This document shows positions 46,709-58,800 of a stretch of 64,000 nt of DNA, piece after piece. Below the pieces are notes generated by a model, which was not told the origin of the DNA, searched no databases, and saw nothing but the letters and a program-made list of their open reading frames with translations. The translations under genes were made by a program, and so were the position numbers. Position 1 is the stretch's first letter. Every line of letters starts with the position of its first letter. Location of the stretch: assembly GCA_015178975.1 (NCBI GenBank), contig WHVD01000044.1:62001-126000 (forward strand), given 5' to 3'. This DNA is from Hysterangium stoloniferum (lineage: Eukaryota; Basidiomycota; Agaricomycetes; Hysterangiales; Hysterangiaceae).

Positions 46709-47496
46709 TTGAGAATTATTTCTCAAGGTTGGTGGTTAACAATATAATAGTCTCAGAATAGATACCACTATTTAAAGATGAAGTTTTGTAGCAATATTGC
46801 TTTTATCAGTAAACATTTGATATTATAATGATTACAAACAACCTCCTTAGCTATCCATCCCACCTCCCATCTCCATCTCCATGTATACATCCCATTTGCC
46901 ACCTCACACCTTTTAAGTATACCTTGTTATATTGTATTTAGTCTCGTTTGCAAGGTTGAGTTTTTACAGATGTTACCACGGCCTGAATGTGCGCTTCTGT
47001 CGGGAAATTGTTCAAGGCGTTAACGAAGATGCGGAGTCAGTGTCATGATCTGCCCTTCACTGATGTCAATAATACACTGCCATTGTTCACTTTGCTCCCA
47101 TTTTACGTCGAAATACATTTTTTTTCAACATACCATACTGCCATTGTTCAATTTCCTGCCATTTTACGTCGTTTTCATGGGAATTATACCGGCTGGAACC
47201 TCTACTTCCTGGGCTTGGGCCGGGTTCTGGACACCAGTGTAGCTTACTAGGGTATTTTTTATTGTACATTTTGAACTCTTCTACAAAAAACAGCCGGACT
47301 CTTCTACGGGGATGGTCCCTCCACCTCTAAGTACAATATAATAGGCGTAGGTGTATTCAAGGAGTTTTTCAGAGCCCCATATTTAACCATCGGCGACTCT
47401 CTTCCCCTCAGTCATAAATAATGTAATGTGTTCACATGTATTGACAATTAGTTCAAATGACTATCCACAGCCCTGTAAAGCCAGGACAAAATCCAA
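46709..47496. other. intergenic; contains a 35-bp direct repeat
   Basis: 47076-47110 and 47137-47171 repeat CTGCCATTGTTCA and CCATTTTACGTCG with few differences. No gene recognised. The right part is the 3' flank of the kinase-fold gene. Confidence 0.5.
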
Positions 47497-49377
47497 TTAC
47501 GAGAGGAAGTAGGAATACTCGCCGTCTTTGAATGGGAAAGGTGTACCCGTTACTACCTCATCCCACGTCTCCTCGAGGCTGCGGATTAATTCCCGCACAA
47601 CGTCGTAATTCTCGTGAGGAACCCATCCGTCTCCCTCACAGTGAAGGGCTGAGTAGACAGCAGCAACGGCTGCCTCGTAACACCGGAAATTCTCCAACTG
47701 TTTCTCGTGCTCCATCATCTCCTCTGCGGAAAGTTTGATAGGACATGTCGTATCCGAGGAAGCGAGCGCGCTCCAATTTGTACGTATACGCACGAGGGCC
47801 TCTCTCAGGTCAAATATACCGTCCGCCCAGGCTCGTGTGACGTAAGTAGGAAGCATCATGAGCTCCTCAATATGTGGCAGAGAAGACGCAGCTCGACGAC
47901 GAGCATTCAGCCCGGCTTTGGCCTGATACCACTTATGTCGATTCGCCAACCGAAGCTGTAGCCGATATTCCGCCTGCTCATCGGTACTTAACTCCTCGAG
48001 GTTCGACGGTAGAGGACCAGGAAGCGGTCCTTCCATGCTTATCTTATCCCCGTCATAGATTAGGGCAGGAGGTACAGTTGCAAAACTGAAATAAGGTAGG
48101 ATAGCCGCATGCTGCCAGTCAATAATCCCCTGCAGATTCGCAGGGCCAGAGGCAGAGACAAACAAGTTGCCCAGGCTGAGGTCTGGGTGCCACAAGGTTG
48201 GCGCGCAGGTATCGCTCTCGTTTGGCGGCATAAAGTGAGGGACGGATGCGATGTACATGGACAAGAGCTTTGAATGAACAGCATGGTCGTGTGTAGGTTT
48301 TCGGCGATACAGAGACGAGCTAGAAGAATGCTGTGCTAGAACCAACTGTGCGTTCTTTGCAGCAGCAATGAAGAAAGAGGACGCATCATCCCCTAGAATG
48401 ACATCGATTCAGAGAATTGTTTACGTTACGATGGTGAATGAGAAACTCATACAAGGACCGCGGTCCAGAGCCATGTGGATTCGCTCCCCTCGCCACCACT
48501 GGGGATTAATCAGCGGACCGACACGATATCTCTCTGAAAACTCCCGAGTGTGGATATCAACGTCACCAGAGAGGAGAGGAACGGCCTGAAGCTCGGCACT
48601 GACATCCTCTTTGAAATAGAGGCTTCCAATGCGGGAAAAACGCAGAGATTCGAATTTGCTCTCCACATCCATTAATGTATACATTATGGGTCTGACATCG
48701 CTTGCATGTTCAAGTTTTGTCCAGCGATGACCCAATCGTACTCCTGGGACCTCTTCCATAATTATATAGTCAGCACCAACGCGATTCAAGTGGTTCCGCT
48801 TCGCGCCACTCCATGTTATGACTCGGGGGACTGGAAGCCTGAGCACTTCTCTAGCGAATTGAAGAGTCGCCACCTCACTCGCAGTCACCTCATAGGAAGG
48901 CCCAGCCAAAGGGCAGGGCAGGCGTGCAATAACCCTCGACGAGTCATCCAGGGTAAGGCAAAATGCTTTGTTGTACGAGCCTAACGCACTTGACAATGAA
49001 GAAATGAAGTTCTAACAGTAAATGATGACTAGCCTTCTTCAAGCTTCGTAAAAAGTGTACAAGAACGTGTTCCCGTGGCTTCGCATGTAACTCGCACGAG
49101 CTCCTCAGAATTGAAACGAATATAACGTATTTCATTTTCTACATTTCATAAAGTGACATACGAAAACATTATATTAATAGGAAGACTCAGTTATATTCCA
49201 AAGGTGGCACTCACGCTCACGTTCGTTATACAACCAACGGCCCCGAGTATATCGAAACAATTTCTCCATCTCTTCTGAATGTAATGCATTAGAATTTGAT
49301 GTAGATAGAGTCGATTGATTCCGTGAGGATATCGATGAAGCTAAGGCTTTGGACCGAGAGAAAGTTCGAAGCAACAT
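47497..49377 (-). CDS. mitochondrial-type aminoglycoside phosphotransferase-fold protein (AIM9-like)
   Basis: Four exons: 49377-49215, 49138-49034, 48980-48453 and 48392-47497 (1692 nt, 563 residues). Introns are 76, 53 and 60 nt. The second has a GC donor (GCTAGT...GTTAG); the others are GT-AG. The N-terminus MLLRTFSRSKALASS is Arg/Ser-rich and lacks acidic residues, a plausible mitochondrial presequence, followed by FRYTRGRWLYNE. APH-fold motifs: VIARLPCPLAG (Arg where Lys is common), ASEVATLQF, YIIMEEVPG, catalytic loop LWHPDLSLGNLFV and metal-site IDWQ. The family includes yeast AIM9; substrate unknown. The gene looks intact and is flanked by repeats on both sides. Confidence 0.87.
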
Positions 49378-49740
49378 CACTGTAGTCCTGCTAGCAATTA
49401 CAGGATTTTCACACATCATTAATTCATGGCGGGCCCGAAATGCTCGGTTTTTGCCGCAGTGCTGGTCGATTCAAGATGCGGATCAATCTTTTACATATGA
49501 ACCTCAATATAGACCGAACCTATATATATTGCAAGAGACCACGGGACTAAATGATGTCCCATATTGCAATTATAAACCCAATATAAACCTTTATGCATGG
49601 ACTTGAGTATGGAGATGTTCACTTAGATACCGCTACTTTGTATAGCTAAAGGGATCTGTAAGACAGACCTTCGATAGCTTCAAAACTGGGCGATATTAAA
49701 TCGATGGGACCGCGAAATTCCTCGTTATGGCTTATTTACA
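49378..49740. promoter_or_regulatory. upstream region of the kinase-fold gene
   Basis: Short non-coding stretch, with TATATATATTGC near 49520. No defined motif beyond AT-richness. Confidence 0.3.
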
Positions 49741-49858
49741 TATTAGAGAGTATTTGCAACTAATGAAATATTAGCAAACTGGATTGGTTCCTGATATTCA
49801 TATCAGGAACACCATTCAGTTTCCTAATACATATTAGTTGCAAATACTCTCTATTAGA
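49741..49858. repeat. 118-bp foldback (hairpin)
   Basis: Arms of about 58 bp: AGAGAGTATTTGCAACTAAT is matched perfectly by its complement on the right, and the apex GTTCCTGATAT-TC-ATATCAGGAAC is perfect. The middle is imperfect. No target duplication seen. MITE-like or hairpin-RNA source. Confidence 0.85.
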
Positions 49859-51849
49859 ATAAATACCATGAAGTACGTATACACTTTAGGCGGCCGCTCA
49901 GTGACCAGTTGGAAGTTGTACAAAGACAATGGTATTCCTGTCGTCACGTTTCGCTTTCCAAATGGAAGCAATACCATTGCTTCTGATTGGTGGCCATTAC
50001 TTCCATCCATTGTCATGTTTTCACGTTACCCTGCACTGTTTTGATCATACTTGTATAAACTGGTGCATGTTACTTGGGCTTCTCAATCAACAATCGCTTT
50101 GTCCTCTGTATATCAAGCCTGAGATAGCCAACATTGACCGGTCGCCATCACCTTTGGTGAGTCCCACTTCGGAATTTATATATCCCAATAAGAACCGTTG
50201 CAGAATATGTCATTGCGTCTCCGTTTCGTAAAGTCGGCGCGTCTTTCTTCCGTAAAACATAAAGGACGCTCTGGAAAAGGTAAGTATGAAAGCTTATCTC
50301 CTCGAATATTTGACTTCAAATATCGCTCTAGGATCTATATTCACGGGTATCTGCACACATAGGGTCGGGTGCAGATGGCAGCCGCGTGTGGCCTGTTAAC
50401 CCCAAGAGGATAAGAAGTGAGGAATCCGCATCGACTTGGGCCAGAAGTTCCAAGATGCGATGACGAAGAAGTGGATGAGACACATGGTTCTTCAACTCAA
50501 CTCTGATACTGAGAACCCTGGGTTGAAGGCGGCAGTGAGAAAGAATGGCTCTCACGCGCAACGAGTTATTGTTGCTGTTCCCCTTAATTAATGATGATGG
50601 CACGGAACTTGGCTCATCCATTGATGAACAGGCTTTGAAAGAGGAATTTATTGAAAAGCTCGATGAAGGGTTTTAGTGATACTGAGGGGCAGAATGGTAA
50701 TTAGTTTGGTATTTGAGCAATGTATATAAAGACACCGGAACCTATTTTTGCATATTTCTCGTGCTCATCTGAAAACCTAACACAGGGTATTTCCAGCTCC
50801 ACATAGCAAGCAATTACATTTCTCTTTCATACATCGAAAGTGAAAGGCGTTCGAGTGCGATGTAAGAAGCATCCAACAATGATCAATCCATGGTAAATCC
50901 CTCTCCCACTGGGAAGGATGAAGGCCGGGCTCAGCAGTCAACCCTACCCCTACCCCTAGCTCGAGTTTGGTTATGAGGAGATGACGTTGCAATTTTGAAG
51001 TGGATTGCGAAGGCTCGACGTAGTAGTATGTCGAATGAGAACTTGGGGCTTGCAATTGAGTGAGAGGTATATTGGCGGCGGCGACGCGATGTCAGTATTT
51101 TCTGCCCGGGATTGCATGCAAGGGGCAAACGAATCGATGTCCACCTCATTTGATAACAAGAAAAGGTCAGTTCTGGTGGCGCAACGTAGGAATGTATCCA
51201 GTTGTCGGTTGTGTCTCAGCGATGAGAAAGCAATAGTCAGTAGACAAAATATAAGAGAATCAACTTACCTGGCTACTTAGCATGATTAGAATATTTTTGA
51301 CTTTGCCACCGATCTCCAGATCATCCAGTCTCAAGGAAGGAGCGGGTAGTCGAAGTCACGGTCGTGGAGAAAAGTTGATGGCGAGGGACCATGTTGTGAC
51401 CCATTGTGGCCGTTCATATTGTGACCAGCAACCGGGTTTGAAGTAGACTACAGGACTGATGAACTTGAAGTCCAGAGATTTGTTGACAAAAAGAAAACAA
51501 GCAGGGCTTGACTAATGGCTACATCGGCAAGATGTAGGAGGTGGGATGAGATGGACGGGGTAACATTCTGCACACAATGTCAATTACCGGTAAAACATGC
51601 CGAAACGCGTGACACCAACCTTTTCTTTGATAGGACAAATATAATTTGCCCGAGTTCTTTAGTGATCAGCGTCACTGTGTGACAATCTCCTTCTCTTCGT
51701 CTCTGTTCCTTTGCTTGCAGAATCTTCAACAGTTCTTTTTATTTCACGACCGTTGAACCTCTGGACTTGAAGGAGCAGGACGACCGGCGGGCCACTTCGT
51801 TGGCCACACGATATTTACGATACGGCACATTCGGCCACTGCTGGCTTCG
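49859..51849. other. no gene recognised
   Basis: Short open stretches on both strands (e.g. 50328-50621 minus, 51005-51280 plus) match no family I know. A TATA-like GTATATAAAGAC lies near 50722, so an undetected spliced gene is possible. Confidence 0.35.
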
Positions 51850-51890
51850 ATGGGTAGCCCATTTACTCGCAGAAGTAATAACAACCGGCA

Positions 51891-52540
51891 GTGCTCCAAG
51901 CCTTTTTTGCCATGCCCGCCCCGGCTAGTGAATTTATGCTGGTGTGCGCCAGCGTTCGCGCCGCTTCAAGCCTACACGCCACCACACCCACTTCCTTGGT
52001 GCCGAGCTTGGACAACATTTACGTCCGCTCCTCTGTGACGAGTCCGCAGCACCCCTTGCTATCGCCGGCCCACTTGTTCCCGGCTTCCCATTGGAGGACG
52101 CAATTCCCTCCCAGGATGGCTCTGGCTCATCCCAACCACCTCTCGATGGCTCTGGCTCATCCCAATCGCCTCCGGATGGCTCTGGCTCATCCCATCCACC
52201 TCCCGATAGCTCTGGTCTATCCGCTGACAGCTCTTGTCTGTCCCCCGAAGTTCGCACATCCATTCTTTTACCTTGCAGCGCTGAGCCACTGCTCCTCTCC
52301 GTCGAGTCAAAGGCGCAACCATCTTGGACCTCTGCACTACCATTGTCTCCTGCTGATGGCGACTTCCTGCTTCCCCATGCTCATCTCTTCCCCCCTCGAG
52401 GGAACCCCCCGCCGCGCCCCAACTCTGGTCCCCATATCAATGTCCAGATACCACCTCTACACTACCCCGTGTATCTTCTACCCTCAACCGAGATGTATGG
52501 GCCTTTTTCCTGGCAGATTATCCAGACCGACTGTTTGTAG
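51891..52540 (+). pseudogene. Pro/Ser-rich ORF with 30-bp tandem repeats
   Basis: Contains three to four copies of a 30-bp unit (52115-52234), translating to a 10-residue repeat of the form DGSGSSQPPL. It lies just upstream of, and in the same orientation as, the DIRS-like RT relic, and could be its gag-like or leader region. No other homology. Confidence 0.4.
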
Positions 52541-52559
52541 TCGCCCTATTGCATATTAT

Positions 52560-53640
52560 TGACCATGGCTGTAACATCAGAGGTGACAGGGCATGTAGCC
52601 AATCATGCCCTAATCTTCCTACTGCTTCTTCCTTCCCTGATGTCATTGCTTATGATATTGGCACCCAGCTCAGGTGTGGATGACTCTGAGGTCCATATTC
52701 CCGCATTTACTTCATTTCTGCTCCTCACCACTTGGTGTCGCTGCACGGAAGCGTTCTGCTAAACTTCAATGGATACATCATCTCTCTTAGCCTCATGGCT
52801 GCTCTGTCAATGATGGTATACCAGATTCCAAAGCACATTAAGTATGATATGTTTCAGACTGCTATCACTGATCTCATTGAGTCTGGCCCTGGATCAATCA
52901 TGTTCAAATTAAATCTTGAACAAGCCTTTTGTCACATCCCAATCCAGCCAGCTGATTGGCCACTACTAAGTTTCCATTAGGTAGGAAATTTTTATTATGA
53001 GCTATTCTTTATGTTTGGTCTGTGTTTGGCCCCATATATCTTCAACTTATTCTTTGGGGATCTCCACTGGATCTTGCACTGCCATCTTCCTGCCCTCATT
53101 CAGTATTATTTGGATGACTTTTTCAAACCCATATCCCACTTCCTCTTATCTATTCAGCTCTTGAATGGACCTGCAGCTTAGCAAATGCCCTTGGTCTCCA
53201 TTTCCAAGAATCTAAGATTAAGGGAATATCTACATGCCTTGAATACTTAGGCATTGAACTTGATTCCATGGCTATGGAGGCTTGTCTACCTGCAAGTAAA
53301 CTCACATATCTGTTGAACCTTCTCATCAAATAGCAGGCCAAGACACATTACACCCTCCATGAGTTGCAGGAACTAACTGGGTTTGTTTCTTCAGTTCTGC
53401 TCCCAGACTATCTTTTTCTCCAAAGTCTTCATGCACTCACTATTTGACTCCTCTATATCATTTACCTCCTGTTAGGGGACCCTCTGTCACAGACCCTAGG
53501 GAGCACCATTTTCTCATCTTTTTGAAGTCCCAAGTTCACAGTCCAACTCCATGCCTTTCGTCACTTTCCCTCTCCTTGTGGATATCAACTACTCTGGCTA
53601 TACATGCCCTCCTGCTAGCCTAGTGTGAGTACTGCAGGCA
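52560..53640 (+). pseudogene. DIRS-like reverse transcriptase relic
   Basis: Translated pieces give SVNDGI-type spacing (MMVYQIPKHIKYD), FKLNLEQAFCHIPIQPADWP, then LHWIL and the catalytic YYLDDFF (about 53103), followed by CLEYLGIELDSMAMEACLP and LHELQELTGF. This order and wording are those of RTs from tyrosine-recombinase (DIRS-type) retroelements in basidiomycetes. Stops at 52978 and many later sites. No recombinase domain found. Confidence 0.65.
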
Positions 53641-53680
53641 GCAGGGGTTGCCCTTACACCTCCTCTTTTGCACAGTGTGT

Positions 53681-53753
53681 TAAGAACTGAAAACTGACTA
53701 ATGTCGGTAGGCTGATGGGGACCGATCAGAAGGACTTGGCTTCAGCTTATGTG
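53681..53753 (-). repeat. family B-like LTR end fragment, reverse
   Basis: TGTTAAGAACTGAAAACTG... to CAGCTTATGTG: 73 bp of the 3' end of a family B/D LTR in reverse, directly abutting the 5' LTR of the complete element. The continuation is not found after 61457. Confidence 0.8.
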
Positions 53754-54473
53754 TGTTACGACCGTGTCGCAACCCTATCGGCCCCGAGGTTATCGCCACT
53801 TGTCAACGTTTCAAGTCGTCCCCTCGGAAACCATCGGCCCCGAAGCTGACGAATGTTTCGCGAAGATCAAACTCCATTTACGCCCACGTCAAATAACTCG
53901 TATTGTCTGGTCAAACTTTGATACGTCCCCTTTATTATGTTGATCCGTTCAATCTTATGTTTCGCATATGTCTATCTATATTTGTAGTCCTCGAACCATT
54001 TCCTTTTATCGTAATTCCGCTCTCGGTTATCATCGGCCTCCGAACTAATCATAAACTTCCCGTTCCTAGTCAAGCTTATTGTTAATACCGTGTTCCGCCC
54101 TTCTCCCCATTAGTATTTTCCAGACGCCTGTTACTTGTATATGAACCCGCTGTAATTGTAGTTACTAGACAATCAGAATATCGACTCAGAATACCCTCAT
54201 ACACCTGTATCAGTCTCATACTAAGACTTCCCCCATCCGCCTTCGCGTGCGCTCGCCCACTCCCGGCCCCGACCCCTTGGCCCGACGCTCGACTTGTCCT
54301 TCGATTCCGATCGGTATCACGCCGAAAGGTACTCACTAGGACTAGTCTTCGCCCGCCCGAAATTTAAGGACATCCTGCGGATATTTGCGAGGGCGCAGCC
54401 CATAAGCTGAAGCCAAGTCCTTCCGATCGGTCCCTGTCGGCCACCGACATTAGTCAGTTTCCAGTTCTTAACA
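53754..54473 (+). repeat. 5' LTR, family B (720 bp)
   Basis: TGTTACGACC...TTCTTAACA. TATA box TATAT at 54138-54142; putative transcript start near 54171 (AATCAGAATAT); shared block at 54401-54420. Confidence 0.96.
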
Positions 54474-54475
54474 GT

Positions 54476-54486
54476 ATATTCTGATT
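54476..54486 (+). other. self-primer binding site
   Basis: ATATTCTGATT, two bases after the LTR, is an 11-nt perfect complement of AATCAGAATAT at 54171-54181, which lies about 34 nt downstream of the LTR TATA box. Tf1 and related chromodomain elements prime reverse transcription by folding back the first 11 nt of the transcript. No TGG tRNA site is present here. Confidence 0.75.
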
Positions 54487-54511
54487 TCACACTCGCATTT
54501 TCCGTCTAAAC

Positions 54512-55809
54512 ATGCCTCCGAGGAAAAATGCCAAGCCTAGCGGCGAAGCAGAATCTTCCACTCTCAAGTCTCCTTTTCTGTATACAGCCCGAGCTACTCA
54601 GAGAACCCCACTACCAGAAACCTCCGAAGAATCTCGCTTTGTGGAGATTACCGGCGATGCTGAAGAAGTAACTGAAGCAACCGATCCCGAAGCAACTGAG
54701 GAGATTAACAATCAACCAGTTTCGGAACACGAACCCGAGGATGGCGACCAACCTCAGGCTAGTGGCTCCAAGAAGTCTGCAAAGAAGAAACCGGCTCTCG
54801 ACCCTGAAGAAACATGGGAATTGTTTTCAGGTACACTAGGATCCCTTAACGAATTCCTTAAAAGCAATATCAAGGAAAAGGAACCTGGGCAAACCCGAGT
54901 CAACAAACCCGAGCCATTCACTGGCTCAAACCCGAAGAAATTGCCGACATTTCTTATGCAATGTCGATTCAACTTTCGGGACCGCCCGGCTGCATTCGCA
55001 ACGGATGACCGAAAGGTAAACTTCGCACTCTCATACCTTAAGGATTCCGCAGCAGCCTGGTTTGAACCCGCATTTTCTGGCCTCACCTCCGAAGACCCCG
55101 ATTGGCTCCACGATTGGGATGCCTTTGTCAAGGAACTCGAAACCAACTTCGGCCCCTACGACCAAACCGGCGATGCAGAAACCGCGCTTTCTAATCTCAA
55201 AATGAAAGACACTCAGCGCATCACCGATTATATCGTCCAGTTCAACAACCTCGCCGCGCGTTGCGACTGGGGCGATTCGGCCCTCCGTTACCAGTTTTAC
55301 TCCGGCCTTCCGTCTCGCCTCAAAGACGAAGTTTCCAAGGGAGAGACCGGCAAGCCAAAAACCCTCCCTCTCATGCGCCTGAAAGCCCAAAATGCAGACG
55401 CTCGATACTGGGAACGACGTTTGGAAATCAGTCGCGAAAACCCGTCGGACAAAAAATCATCGGACAACAAAAATGCCAACAAGTCTGGTAATCAAAACAC
55501 CAATAACACTGGCAACTCGACTTCCGATAAGAAGTCCGAAAACAAAGGGCTAACGACAAAAAAGGCAAGGGCAAACAGTCGAATAAGTCTCAAGACAAAG
55601 ACAAACCCGACCTAACTGGCAAACTCGGCTCCGATGGCAAGCTCCTACCACAGGAAAAGCAACGCCGAATGGACAACAACCTTTGTTTGTTGTGTGCAGA
55701 TCCCGGACACCGAGTCGCTGCATGCCCAAAAGCCACAAAAGCCCGATCGGCCAACACGGCCACGACCTCACAACTGGCCAAGCCGGCTGCCGAGTCGAAA
55801 AAAGATTAA
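54512..55809 (+). pseudogene. gag with CCHC knuckle; one frame change
   Basis: 54512-55615 starts MPPRKNAKPSGEAES. The capsid-like core is at about residues 140-290 (GSNPKKLPTFLMQCRFNF, AAWFEPAF, YIVQFNNLAARCDWG, FYSGLP). Near 55545-55564 the natural reading moves back one base and continues to the knuckle CLLCADPGHRVAAC (about 55684-55725) and TAA at 55807-55809. The overlap contains A-AAA-AAG (55558-55564), a classic -1 slippery string, but a lost G in the nearby GGG run explains it equally well. Gag forms the particle. Confidence 0.8.
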
Positions 55810-58800
55810 GCAACTCTCTGGATTCCGTGCGGTTGGAGAGTTGCGTTGAATCTCCTCGCACACCGGAAAATTGTCATCTTAACGCATCCGCATTGTATGA
55901 TCCTAATTCTTTGTTCATAAATCTTACTTCGGAACCTCTCGGGAGTTTCACTTTTCGAGCTCTCATAGATTCAGGTTCAACCCATTGTTTTATAGATACA
56001 AGTTTTTCCAGAAAAAATCAGTTGAAAACCTATGCAATAGATCCGATTCCGCTCCGACTTTTTGATGGTACCTCAAACTCCGTAATCTCGCAAGCCTGCG
56101 AACTCCGACTTCGGTTCCCGTGTGGAACCTTTCAGACAGTTACGTTTTTTGTAACACAGTTGGACTCGAGCTGCTCCGTGGTTCTAGGACATAACTGGCT
56201 CACCCGCTATAATCCGTTGATTGATTGGGTATTGAGCAGTATCCATTTCCGAACCCCGTCGGCACCCGATACGACTGGTCCGTTTCCGCCTGTTTCGGCA
56301 AATATGGCCTCTACAGCACCTCCGGCCCCCGTGGCAAATCCGAGCTCTTCGCCGCCCGTCTCTCTAATAAACGCCGCAGCTTTTATGAGAGCCATCAATT
56401 GGACGGCTCCCGAGCATTTACAGTCAATCTTAAAGTTGACGAAGTCACCGGTCGCTTTGCATCCCCGGTGACCGAACCGATCGCAGATTTAGAAGGTGTT
56501 CCTAAAAAATACCATGAATTTGCAGATGTCTTCAGTAAACAAAAAGCCGATCGACTCGCCCCTCACAGGCCTTACGATTTGAAAATTGATATTGAAGATG
56601 GTTCACATCCGCCCCTAGGCCCAGTTTATCCTCTCTCGCAGTCCGAATTATCGGCTATCCGAGATTTCTTGGATGAACATTTGGCTATAGGTTTTATCCG
56701 ACCCTCAAAGTCTCCCTATGGAGCCCCTGTCCTATTCGTTCGGAAAAAAGACGGTTCCCTTCGACTTTGCGTTGACTTTCGAGGACTAAACGCGATTACT
56801 CGAAAAGACAAGTACCCATTACCATTAATCTCCGATTTACTCGACGCCCCTCGGAAGGCCCGAATTTATACAAAGATAGATCTCAAACACGCCTATCATT
56901 TGGTTCGGATCGCCGAAGGCGACGAATGGAAAACGGCTTTTCACACTCGCTATGGCTCCTTTGAATGGTTAGTAATGCCTTTCGGCCTCACCAACGCTCC
57001 AGTCGGTCTTTCAACGTTTTATCAACGACGTCTTTTCCGACCTCCTTGACATCTTTGTCATTGTGTACCTAGACGACATCCTCATCTTCTCCGAAGACCC
57101 TACACTTCATGATGAACACGTCCGTGAAGTCCTCCGAAGACTCCGAAAACATGGTCTTTTTGCGAATGGTAAAAAATGTTCTTTTGATGTCGACACGGTT
57201 GAATACTTAGGCTTCATGATGGGACCCGATGGTCTCCGCATGGACGACGCTAAAATTCAAGTCATTCAAGATTGGCCGGAACCCCGAAAGGTTAAAGATA
57301 TTCAATCCTTTTTAGGCTTCGCCAATTTTTATCGCCGTTTCATTCACAATTACTCAAAAATTACCGTTCCGCTCACTCGTCTTACTCGCAAAGACACCCC
57401 GTGGAATTTCTCCGAAGAATGCCGATCGGCATTCCAGGAATTGAAAAGTGCGTTTACATCCGCCCCTATTTTGTCGCACTGGAAACCCGACGTTCAACTC
57501 ATCGTGGAAACTGATGCTTCGGACTATGCGCTTGCCGCGATATTGTCCATTCTGGACACCGATGGTGAAGTACACCCAGTAGCTTTTCTGTCTCGCACAT
57601 TTTCGGCGCCCGAACTCAACTACGACGTTCACGATAAGGAATTACTCGCAATATTTGAAGCTTTCAAGACATGGCGACATTATTTGGAGGGCTCGGCCCA
57701 CCCGGTAGATGTTATTACAGACCACAAAAATTTAGTTTACTTTTCAACCACAAAACTTCTCACCCGTCGACAAGCTCGATGGTCCGAATACCTCTCCGCT
57801 TTCAACATGGTAATTCGCTTCCGTCCCGGCCGCCTTGGTGGAAAACCCGACGCTATGACTAGACGATGGGACGTCTATCCTAAAGAGGGGAGTAGCGACT
57901 ACGCCACAGTTAATCCGCATAATTTCAAACCTATGTTTTCATCGGAACAACTGTCCGCATCTATCCGAGCCACTTACCTCATTCATCCAGTCTTGCGAAG
58001 TGTTATCCTTATGGATACCGAAAAGTTACATCAAGACATACTATCGGCAATTCCATTAGACCCAGTCACCAAAGCACACCTCGATAACCCGTCCGACCCC
58101 GATCAGCCCCGATGGTCATTAGACTCACAAGGTTTCATTCGACTTGACAATCGCATTTATGTACCGGATTCCGACACCCTTCGGCTGCGAATCCTACAAC
58201 ATAAGCACGACCACCCAATCTCAGGACATTTCGGCCTCAATAAGACCCTCTCACTCATTAGAAGAGAATATACATGGCCCGGCATCCGAGATTTTGTTAA
58301 GCACTATTGTAAATCCTGTACTACGTGTTTACGCTCTAAATCACAGCGACACAAACCATATGGCCTACTCAAACAATTACCGATACCGGAAAAACCCTGG
58401 AACTCGATTTCTATGGATTTTATCGAGCACCTACCGGCATCCGAAGGTCACACAGCAATCCTAGTTGTTGTGGATCGGCTCTCAAAGCAAAGTATTTTCA
58501 TTCCAACATATGACACGATAACATCTGTACAGTTAGCTGAATTATTCGTTACCCATGTATTTTCCAAGCATGGCGTTCCGTCGCATGTCACATCCGATCG
58601 CGGATCCGAGTTTGTCTCTCACTTCTTTAGGTCACTCGGAAAAGCACTAGACATGAAGTTACATTTCACTTCGGGCTATCACCCGGAAGGCGATGGACAA
58701 ACCGAACGCATGAATCAAACCTTGGAGCAATACATCCGTGTCTATTGCAACTATCAACAAGACAATTGGAAATCACTACTACCGCTGGCTGAATTCGCAT

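Noticed and set aside
55558-55564. A-AAA-AAG as a proven programmed -1 frameshift site
   Set aside because: The frame change can equally be a lost G just upstream, and the element has other single-base breaks at homopolymers; kept only as a low-interest observation.
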